Of a stretch of 8,173 bases of DNA, positions 1-4,607 are shown in pieces. The notes under the pieces are model-generated. The model was not told the DNA's origin. It saw only the letters and a list, made by a program, of their open reading frames with translations, and searched no databases. Location of the stretch: positions 1 to 8,173 of the forward strand of contig CAIYSH010000320.1 of the NCBI GenBank assembly GCA_903928755.1, given 5' to 3'. Source of the DNA: an uncultured Alphaproteobacteria bacterium. GTDB lineage: Bacteria > Pseudomonadota > Alphaproteobacteria > Caulobacterales > Caulobacteraceae. A program made the translations under genes and the position numbers. The number at the start of each line of letters is the position of its first letter. Within the stretch, counting starts at the first letter, position 1.

Positions 1-1
1 A

Positions 2-814
2 TCTAGGCTCGATCCTGACCTTACCAATGCCTGGCTGATCGTCGGCGATATACTCCAGGCGGCAGGTGATACCGATGGTGCCAGGCAGGCCTATGGCAAG
101 GCAAAGCCGGGATCAGCTGAATACGGGTCGGCGCAGGCCAGACTGATCTGGTCATATCAATCTGCCAAGGACCCTGAGATGGCCCTTACCCTGGCCCGGG
201 CCTTTGCCGTCAAGGGGGGAGCCGAGGCTAAGATCACGCTCGCAGATATCCTGCGGGCCAACGGGAAGTTCGAAGATTCGGCCGAAGTCCTGACTGAGGT
301 TCTGGGGTCGCCCCCCGACTGGCGGCTGCTCTATGCACGCGGGGTCTCCTATGATCGTGCAGGGCGCTGGAAGGACGGGGAGACGGATCTGCTGGCAGCA
401 CTCAAGCAGCAGCCGGATAACCCGGAGATCCTGAATTATCTGGCATATTCCTGGATCGACCGGGGCGAACACCTGGATACGGCCCTCGGCATGATCCAGA
501 AAGCGGTCGGCCAGACCCCGCAGTCAGGTGCCATGGTAGACAGTCTCGGCTGGGCCTATTTCCGGCTGGGTGACTACAAAAAAGCGCTTGAGATCCTCGA
601 AAGAGCCATTGATCTGGAAGCCGGCGATCCTGAAATCAACAATCACCTGGGCGATGTCTACTGGCGTGTGGGTCGCAAGGACGAGGCTGTGTTTCAGTGG
701 CGTCGGGTGCTGACACTGAGCCCCGATGAAAAGCTGAAGGCCGATATCGAGAAGAAGCTGTCGGCGGGACTACCTGAGCCGGGCTCCCAGCCGCCCCCTC
801 GCACTGGCGACTGA
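2..814 (+). CDS. TPR-repeat protein, C-terminal part (5' end outside window)
   Basis: The reading frame is open from the first complete codon at position 2 to TGA at 812-814, so the gene begins upstream; the ATG at 179 is internal. The visible 270 residues are helical repeats of the tetratricopeptide type. Clear units include LLYARGVSYDRAGRWKDGE, ILNYLAYSWIDRGEHLDTAL, MVDSLGWAYFRLGDYKKAL and INNHLGDVYWRVGRKDEAVF, each with the small and aromatic residues typical of TPR helices A and B. The C-terminus is a short Pro-rich tail. TPR arrays are protein-protein scaffolds, so no enzymatic role is expected. From memory, alphaproteobacteria often carry such a protein just before ispE; many have a signal peptide and act in the envelope, but the N-terminus is not visible here. 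The 7-nt gap to ispE suggests cotranscription. The fold is clear; the partner and role are unknown. Confidence 0.9.
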   Translation, partial: SRLDPDLTNAWLIVGDILQAAGDTDGARQAYGKAKPGSAEYGSAQARLIWSYQSAKDPEMALTLARAFAVKGGAEAKITLADILRANGKFEDSAEVLTEVLGSPPDWRLLYARGVSYDRAGRWKDGETDLLAALKQQPDNPEILNYLAYSWIDRGEHLDTALGMIQKAVGQTPQSGAMVDSLGWAYFRLGDYKKALEILERAIDLEAGDPEINNHLGDVYWRVGRKDEAVFQWRRVLTLSPDEKLKADIEKKLSAGLPEPGSQPPPRTGD

Positions 815-821
815 AGGTCTC

Positions 822-1676
822 ATGGCGGTGACCTACCTGGCTCCAGCCAAGGTAAACCTTTTCCTGCATGTGGGCGCTCCGGCTCAGGATGGCTTTCATC
901 CCGTCTGCAGCGCCATGGTGTTTGCAGACATGGGCGATGTTGTTTCCATCGGAGGCGGGTCCGATCTTTCGGTCTCCGGTCCTTTCGCGATGGCTCTTGA
1001 GGGTGGGGGCGAAAATCTAGTAACCCGGGCCCTGGCGGCTTTTGAGCCGCATCTGGCACGCCCGGTCGGGCTCCACCTGGAAAAGCGGTTGCCTGTGGCT
1101 GCAGGCCTGGGGGGAGGCTCCAGCGATGCAGGCGCAGCCCTGCGCCTGCTCCGCGATGTCCATGCACCATCAGTTACCGATCGTGCGCTCGAGGAAATTG
1201 CAGCAAGGTTGGGCTCCGATGGTGCGGCCTGCCTTTGGGCCCGCAATGTGCTGTCCGAGGGGCGGGGCGAAAGGCTGTCGCCCTGGCCGTCCATGCCCGA
1301 ACTCCATGGGGTTCTGGTCAATCCGGGCATCGGGGTTTCGACCCCGGCAGTCTATCGGCGATTTGACGAATTGGGCGTCTTTTCCGATGTGGTCGCGCCT
1401 GCGCGTCCTGCGGCCTTTGCCGACATCGCGTCCCTGATCGGATGGTTGAAGACAACCCGTAATGACCTTCAGGCTGCCGCCCTGTCCCTGGCCCCTGAGA
1501 TCGGGACTGTGCTGAGTGAACTTGAAGGAAGTTCACTTGTGCGGCTTGCCCGGATGTCAGGATCTGGCGCGACCTGTTTCGCGCTTTGCGGGGATCAGGA
1601 TGCCGCCCGGCAATTGGGCTCGGACCTTGCCCGCACCCATCCAGGCTGGTGGGTTCAGGCCTGCAGGTTGTCCTGA
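822..1676 (+). CDS. ispE: 4-diphosphocytidyl-2-C-methyl-D-erythritol kinase
   Basis: IspE phosphorylates the 2-hydroxyl of CDP-methylerythritol with ATP, the fourth step of the cytoplasmic MEP pathway to isopentenyl diphosphate. The 284 residues match the usual family length. Visible GHMP-kinase motifs are the N-terminal APAKVNLFLHV with catalytic Lys10, the substrate-side DGFHPVCSAMVFADMGD, the glycine-rich ATP loop PVAAGLGGGSSDAGAA (residues 91-106), the catalytic Asp in LGSDGAACL (Asp133 by motif position), NDL (214-216) and motif 3 MSGSGATCFAL (245-255). The family usually has a Pro two residues after the catalytic Asp (DVP); here it reads DGA, which is a little unusual. An AAGG at 814-817 lies 4 nt before the ATG and overlaps the end of the TPR stop codon, so translation may be coupled. 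The gene ends 12 nt before a hairpin shared with convergent amtB. Confidence 0.97.
   Translation: MAVTYLAPAKVNLFLHVGAPAQDGFHPVCSAMVFADMGDVVSIGGGSDLSVSGPFAMALEGGGENLVTRALAAFEPHLARPVGLHLEKRLPVAAGLGGGSSDAGAALRLLRDVHAPSVTDRALEEIAARLGSDGAACLWARNVLSEGRGERLSPWPSMPELHGVLVNPGIGVSTPAVYRRFDELGVFSDVVAPARPAAFADIASLIGWLKTTRNDLQAAALSLAPEIGTVLSELEGSSLVRLARMSGSGATCFALCGDQDAARQLGSDLARTHPGWWVQACRLS
1513..1539 (+). repeat. Hairpin-forming inverted repeat inside ispE
   Basis: AGTGAACTT (1515-1523) and AAGTTCACT (1529-1537) form a perfect 9-bp inverted repeat with a 5-nt GAAGG loop, extendable by two G-U pairs. It falls in codons about 231-239 of ispE, just before the MSGSGATC motif. It has no T-tract and no evident role. 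Some inverted repeats of this size are expected by chance in 8 kb. Confidence 0.6.
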
Positions 1677-1688
1677 TCCTGAAATGAA

Positions 1689-1713
1689 AACGGGGGCCGT
1701 CATGGCCCCCGTT
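1689..1713 (-). terminator. Hairpin terminator between convergent ispE and amtB
   Basis: A perfect 10-bp stem, AACGGGGGCC with GGCCCCCGTT, closes a 5-nt loop. Read on the minus strand, the hairpin is followed by TTTTCATTTC, a reasonable U-tract, so it fits best as the end of the glnK-amtB transcript, 25 nt past the amtB stop codon. On the plus strand the bases after the stem are not T-rich, so ispE would be terminated less efficiently, though the hairpin may still act in both directions. Confidence 0.8.
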
Positions 1714-1738
1714 CCCATACTCACGAACAGTCTCCAGT

Positions 1739-3211
1739 CTATTCGTGCAGGGCTTCCCCGTGCAGAGCCAGATCGAGACCCTCAACCTCAGCTTCCTCGG
1801 AAACCCGCAGGCCCGTGGTGAACTTGCAGATGTAGAGGATGACGAGGGTGGCAACTGCCGTCCAGGCCATGGTGATGATGACACCCTTGGTCTGGATCAG
1901 CAGGCTGTGATCCTTGCCCAGGGCATTGATCGCAGGGTCAGCAAGAACGCCGGTCAGGAGCGCACCGGCAATACCGCCAATGCCGTGAACGCCAAAGGCA
2001 TCGAGGCTGTCGTCATACTTGAAGATACGTTTGACCCAGACCGCGCTGAGATAACAGATACCGCCCGCGATAATGCCGATGATCAGGGCACCCTGCGGAT
2101 TGACGAAACCTGCAGCGGGTGTGATCGCAACCAGACCGGCGACGGCTCCCGACGCGAGCCCCAGCATGCCGGGCTTCTTGCGCTCAATCCACTCCACAAC
2201 CATCCAGGCGAGCGCTGCTGCAGCCGTGGCCACCTGGGTGTTCAGCATGGCGGCCGACGCAATACCATCAGCAGCCCACTCCGAACCGGCGTTGAAGCCG
2301 AACCAGCCAACCCACAGAAGGCTGGCCCCGATCATGGTGTAGACCAGGTTGGACGGTGCCATGTTTTCGCTGCCATAGCCCTTGCGCTTGCCGAGAACCA
2401 GGGCGCAGACCAGACCGGCAACACCGGCATTGATGTGAACCACAGTGCCGCCGGCGAAGTCGAGAACGCCCATCTTGGAGAGGAAACCGCCACCCCAGAC
2501 CCAGTGGCAGACCGGCGCATAGACGAACAGAGACCACAGGGTCACGAAGAGCAGCATGGCCGAGAACTTCATCCGTTCGGCAAACGCACCGCAGATGAGG
2601 GCCGGCGTGATGATCGCGAAGGTCATCTGATAGGTGATCCACAGCATTTCAGGCAGGCCCTTGGCTGCTGCATAGGCCGTGTCAACCGTTACGCCACCCA
2701 GGAAGAAGCTCTTGAAGCTGCCAATGTAGGGCTGCAGCCCTTCGCTGTCATTGAACCCAAAGGCCAGGCTGTAGGTCGCCACCATCCAGATCACCGTGAC
2801 GAGGCAGGTGATCGCGAAGGACTGGGCTACCGTGGCGATGATGTTCTTGCGGCGGACCATGCCGCCATAGAACAGGGCCAGGCCAGGTATGGTCATCAGC
2901 AGGACCAGGGCGGTCGAAGTCAGGATCCAGGCTGTCCCGCCACTGTCGAGTTCCAGCTTCACCTGGTGAGGCAGCAGGGCAACCGCCGGGGCTGCAGCTT
3001 CCGCCGCGGCCGCAGGTGCCGCTGCCTCTGCGACAGGGGCCGCCGTTTCCGGGGCCGGAGCCGGAGTGGTCATCGCGTCAGCGGCCGCAGGTGCCGCGGC
3101 TACCGTCGGCGCTGCAGCGTCCTGTGCGATGGCGGAAGCCGCGAACGGTGCTCCTGCCAGGGTGGCTGCCAGGACAAGTCCTGCAAGCCTGTTCATTCCA
3201 AAGAGCTTCAT
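1739..3211 (-). CDS. amtB: Ammonium transporter (Amt family) with signal peptide and Ala/Pro-rich N-terminal extension
   Basis: AmtB is a trimeric inner-membrane channel for ammonium, gated by GlnK. The ATG at 3211 is preferred because GGGGA lies 7 nt upstream; longer forms of the frame would run into glnK. The product has 490 residues. Residues 1 to about 29 look like a signal peptide (MNRLAGLVLAATLAGAPFAA, then ASAIA). Residues about 31-80 are an Ala/Pro-rich linker, and the channel core starts near residue 82. Key E. coli residues are retained at a constant offset of 91: Phe107 as F198, Trp148 as W239, Asp160 as D251 (DFAGGTVVH), twin His168 and His318 as H259 and H409 (DAFGVHGIGG), Phe215 as F306 and Ser219 as S310 (GFNAGS). 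The tail GLRVSEEAEVEGLDLALHGE is the typical GlnK-contacting C-terminus. The gene follows glnK by 25 nt and ends before a hairpin terminator. Confidence 0.96.
   Translation of the reverse strand: MKLFGMNRLAGLVLAATLAGAPFAASAIAQDAAAPTVAAAPAAADAMTTPAPAPETAAPVAEAAAPAAAAEAAAPAVALLPHQVKLELDSGGTAWILTSTALVLLMTIPGLALFYGGMVRRKNIIATVAQSFAITCLVTVIWMVATYSLAFGFNDSEGLQPYIGSFKSFFLGGVTVDTAYAAAKGLPEMLWITYQMTFAIITPALICGAFAERMKFSAMLLFVTLWSLFVYAPVCHWVWGGGFLSKMGVLDFAGGTVVHINAGVAGLVCALVLGKRKGYGSENMAPSNLVYTMIGASLLWVGWFGFNAGSEWAADGIASAAMLNTQVATAAAALAWMVVEWIERKKPGMLGLASGAVAGLVAITPAAGFVNPQGALIIGIIAGGICYLSAVWVKRIFKYDDSLDAFGVHGIGGIAGALLTGVLADPAINALGKDHSLLIQTKGVIITMAWTAVATLVILYICKFTTGLRVSEEAEVEGLDLALHGEALHE
3006..3097. 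repeat. 17-bp exact direct repeat in the amtB Ala/Pro linker
   Basis: The 17-mer GCGGCCGCAGGTGCCGC occurs exactly at 3006-3022 and 3081-3097. The 75-bp period equals 25 codons, so both copies are read in the same amtB frame as Ala/Pro-rich sequence. The sequences following the two copies do not match, so this looks like low-complexity GC-rich coding DNA or a decayed duplication rather than a recent tandem copy. Confidence 0.8.
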
Positions 3212-3236
3212 ATGTCTATCCCCAGGTCCTGATGCG

Positions 3237-3575
3237 TTAGAGGGCCGCGGCGCCGGACTCGCCGGTCCGGATGCGCACGGCGTCCTCGACATTGAGGACA
3301 AAAATCTTTCCATCACCGATCTTGCCGGTCGAGGCAGCGGCCTTGATGGCATCGACCACCTTGGTGGCGGCGCTGTCATCGATCACGGCTTCCAGCTTGA
3401 TCTTGGGCAGGAAATTCACCTGGTATTCAGCCCCGCGGTAGATTTCGGTCTGACCCCTTTGGCGGCCGTAGCCTTTGACTTCGGAGACCGTGAGTCCTTC
3501 CACACCAGCTGCGACGAGCGCTTCGCGCACCTCGTCCAGTTTGAAGGGTTTGACGATCGCAACGATCATTTTCAT
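3237..3575 (-). CDS. glnK: PII nitrogen regulatory protein GlnK (GlnB family)
   Basis: PII proteins are cytoplasmic trimers that bind ATP, ADP and 2-oxoglutarate and report nitrogen status; GlnK-type members block AmtB when ammonium is abundant. The chosen start gives 112 residues, the family norm, beginning MKMIVAIVKPFKLDEVREAL. GGGAG lies 7 nt before this ATG, whereas an upstream in-frame ATG at 3659 would add 28 residues unlike PII. The T-loop carries GYGRQRG with Gln39 and the YRGAEY signature (46-51), so Tyr51, the uridylylation site for GlnD, is present. The C-terminal signature TGKIGDGKIFVLNVEDA (83-99) followed by RIRTGE contributes to nucleotide binding. The GlnK name rests on linkage to amtB; sequence alone separates GlnK from GlnB poorly. 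The gene is divergent from the fasciclin gene and has sigma-54-like elements upstream. Confidence 0.96.
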   Translation of the reverse strand: MKMIVAIVKPFKLDEVREALVAAGVEGLTVSEVKGYGRQRGQTEIYRGAEYQVNFLPKIKLEAVIDDSAATKVVDAIKAAASTGKIGDGKIFVLNVEDAVRIRTGESGAAAL

Positions 3576-3603
3576 CCGTTCGCTCCCGCTCGACACAGAG
3601 GGC

Positions 3604-3619
3604 TGCCCTGGCCGTGCCT
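3604..3619 (-). promoter_or_regulatory. Candidate sigma-54 promoter for glnK-amtB (proximal)
   Basis: On the minus strand AGGCACGGCCAGGGCA matches 9 of the 12 defined bases of the sigma-54 consensus TGGCACG-N4-TTGCA. The -24 GG and -12 GC are present with correct spacing, and the -24 block GGCACG is intact. Mismatches are the first T and the TT of the -12 block. A start about 12 nt downstream would leave a leader of about 18 nt that still holds the GGGAG ribosome site. glnK-amtB operons are commonly NtrC/sigma-54 dependent. No NtrC site was recognised. Confidence 0.35.
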
Positions 3620-3630
3620 CAATTGTTCCA
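3615..3630 (-). promoter_or_regulatory. Alternative candidate sigma-54 promoter for glnK-amtB (distal, overlapping)
   Basis: On the minus strand TGGAACAATTGAGGCA matches 8 of the 12 defined sigma-54 consensus bases, with the -24 TGG and -12 GC in correct register. It sits 11 bp upstream of the proximal candidate and overlaps it. The implied start near 3604 gives a leader of about 29 nt, a comfortable length. At most one of the two is likely to be the real promoter. Confidence 0.25.
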
Positions 3631-3865
3631 AGCCGATCCAGAACGGATGGCCAGACCACGCTATCGGGCCTCTTGACAATTGTGCCGGCGGGAAGACCGC
3701 AATGCTCGAAAAACGGTCAAAGCGCCTCATAAAAAGGCTGAATGACTTTCAAATGCATATTTTTTGAGCTCTATCCAGGCCTGTGGCCTGCTTGAAAACA
3801 GAGCATCTCAGCCCGTCCTCGGTCGTAACAGCCAGGAAAATGCGATCTGACCCTGAACAGCCGTA

Positions 3866-3907
3866 GTCAAAACCATCAGGCCTCGCTAAGGGCAGGTCAG
3901 AACCATC
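3866..3907 (+). repeat. Direct repeat GTCARAACCATC, 30-bp period
   Basis: GTCAAAACCATC (3866-3877) and GTCAGAACCATC (3896-3907) differ at one base in 12 and are spaced 30 bp apart start to start, roughly three helical turns. They lie just upstream of the fasciclin gene, the second copy ending 21 nt before the ATG. This could be a paired binding site for a regulator; no known consensus was recognised. Confidence 0.55.
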
Positions 3908-3918
3908 TCCAGCGAGGA
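3881..3918 (+). promoter_or_regulatory. Inverted repeat that could sequester the ribosome binding site of the fasciclin gene
   Basis: CCTCGCT (3881-3887) is perfectly complementary to AGCGAGG (3911-3917) across a 23-nt loop. The 3' arm contains the only Shine-Dalgarno-like sequence of the downstream gene, GAGGA at 3914-3918, 10 nt before the ATG at 3929. If transcription starts upstream of 3881, folding would hide the ribosome site. The stem is short and could arise by chance. Confidence 0.35.
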
Positions 3919-3928
3919 TCTGTATCTT

Positions 3929-4525
3929 ATGAAGCGCTTCCTGACCGTTGTGGCCATGACCGGATTGATGTCCGGTGTTGCATTTGCCCAGACCCCTGCG
4001 CCGGCCGAGACCGCCTCTGTTCCTCCGGCAGCACCCGCCTGGGTACCGGTGGCGCCCGCTGGTGACGTGATCGACACCCTCAAGGCATCCGGTCAGTTTA
4101 CGATCTTCCTGCGGTCGGCAGATGCCGTCGGTCTGACGGCCTTTGTGAAGACCCTCAAGGATGTCACCGTTCTGGCCCCGACCGATGCGGCTTTCCGGAG
4201 CATGGCACCTGCCGACATCCAGGCACTGATGGCGCTGGCCAATCGTGCGGAGCTCCAGCGGACTGTGCTCTATCACTTCATTCCCGTGCGTGTGGTGACG
4301 GCCGATTTTGCCGGGGCCGCCCGGACGGCCATGACCCTGGCTAAACTGCCCGTGGAGATGGAGGGCGGTTCGCCCCCCGGGGTTAACGGTGTGACGATGA
4401 TCCAGTCAGACATTGCTGCCACGAATGGTGTCATTCATGTTCTTGGCAAGGTTCTCTCTCCGAGTGCGGCACCTGCACCGATCGTAGTGCCGGAAGCGTC
4501 TGCCCCGGCGGCTAAGCCGAACTAG
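3929..4525 (+). CDS. Secreted single fasciclin (FAS1) domain protein
   Basis: The 198-residue product starts with a typical signal peptide, MKRFLTVVAM followed by TGLMSGVAFA, with probable cleavage after Ala20 before QTPAP. A Pro/Ala-rich linker (21-45) leads into one FAS1 domain at about 46-178. The domain shows the H1 motif TVLAPTDAAF (80-89), the conserved YH in TVLYHFIP (112-119) and the H2 motif GVIHVLGKVLSP (167-178). A second Ala/Pro-rich tail ends the protein. FAS1 domains are adhesion or binding modules; in bacteria single-domain forms are exported, but their ligands are mostly unknown. No transmembrane helix other than the signal peptide is visible and no lipobox cysteine is present, so a soluble periplasmic or secreted protein is likely. 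GAGGA lies 10 nt before the ATG. The gene appears monocistronic, with its own terminator downstream. Confidence 0.88.
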   Translation: MKRFLTVVAMTGLMSGVAFAQTPAPAETASVPPAAPAWVPVAPAGDVIDTLKASGQFTIFLRSADAVGLTAFVKTLKDVTVLAPTDAAFRSMAPADIQALMALANRAELQRTVLYHFIPVRVVTADFAGAARTAMTLAKLPVEMEGGSPPGVNGVTMIQSDIAATNGVIHVLGKVLSPSAAPAPIVVPEASAPAAKPN

Positions 4526-4545
4526 AGTCTTTCCCTCACGAAAGC

Positions 4546-4574
4546 TTGAAGCCTCGGTCGGCGGGCCCTATGGT
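4546..4574 (+). promoter_or_regulatory. Candidate sigma-70-type promoter for glyQS, embedded in the upstream terminator
   Basis: TTGAAG (4546-4551) and TATGGT (4569-4574) are separated by 17 nt, the ideal spacing, and each matches 4 of 6 bases of the TTGACA/TATAAT consensus. The -10 hexamer lies across the loop and 3' arm of the fasciclin terminator. A start near 4581 would give a leader of about 27 nt before the glyQ ATG. The region between the fasciclin stop codon and glyQ is only 82 nt, so glyQ needs a promoter close by or inside the upstream gene. Confidence 0.35.
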
Positions 4575-4588
4575 CCGCCGACTTTTTT
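4557..4588 (+). terminator. Rho-independent terminator after the fasciclin gene
   Basis: GTCGGCGGGCC (4557-4567) pairs with GGTCCGCCGAC (4572-4582) in an 11-bp stem with one G-U pair and a CTAT loop, followed directly by six Ts (4583-4588). This is a textbook intrinsic terminator. It sits 32 nt past the fasciclin stop codon and 19 nt before the glyQ ATG, so it insulates the two genes unless it acts as a leader attenuator. Confidence 0.92.
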
Positions 4589-4607
4589 GCGGTTGCGAAG
4601 CAAGGCC

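Larger units (their letters stand above)
3576..3928. other. Divergent intergenic regulatory region between glnK and the fasciclin gene
   Basis: This 353-nt stretch holds no convincing gene in any frame. From the glnK side it contains the sigma-54-like elements (3604-3630) and two copies of GGMACAATTG on the minus strand (3620-3629 and 3677-3686). It also has an AT-rich patch at about 3729-3767, rare in this GC-rich window, and a 6-bp hairpin CAGGCC-TGT-GGCCTG (3776-3790) with no T-tract behind it. Towards the fasciclin gene come a 30-bp-spaced direct repeat (3866-3907) and a 7-bp inverted repeat that would cover that gene's ribosome site (3881-3917). I found no good sigma-70-type promoter for the fasciclin gene. 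Confidence 0.75.

Noticed and set aside
1745..3232. 495-residue open frame on the plus strand opposite amtB
   Set aside because: It is in register with the amtB codons and stays open for the same codon-usage reason. The translation is a low-complexity, charged, Arg/Gly/Asp-rich chain with no family resemblance.
3212..3379. N-terminally longer form of AmtB starting at 3379
   Set aside because: The 56 extra residues overlap glnK almost entirely and are Pro/Arg/Ser-rich out-of-frame glnK sequence. The start at 3211 has GGGGA at 7 nt and a proper signal peptide.
3576..3659. Longer form of GlnK starting at 3659
   Set aside because: PII proteins start with the MKxIxAIxKPFKL strand. The extra 28 residues have no family counterpart and overlap the promoter candidates; GGGAG supports the start at 3575.
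3673..3678. TTGACA as a plus-strand -35 box for the fasciclin gene
   Set aside because: No acceptable -10 hexamer is found 15-19 nt downstream, and the site is about 250 nt before the gene.
3776..3790. CAGGCC-TGT-GGCCTG hairpin as a terminator
   Set aside because: Neither strand has a T-tract after the stem, and no gene ends nearby. The T-run at about 3760-3765 precedes the stem on the plus strand and reads as As after it on the minus strand.
3749..4276. 175-residue minus-strand open frame over the fasciclin gene
   Set aside because: It overlaps a plus-strand gene with a signal peptide and clear FAS1 motifs; its translation shows no recognisable domain and no ribosome site was seen.
4557..4607. 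T-box or other riboswitch controlling glyQS
   Set aside because: T-box leaders are long, with a specifier loop and conserved antiterminator bases, and belong mainly to Gram-positive bacteria. The available space here is 82 nt and holds only a simple terminator.
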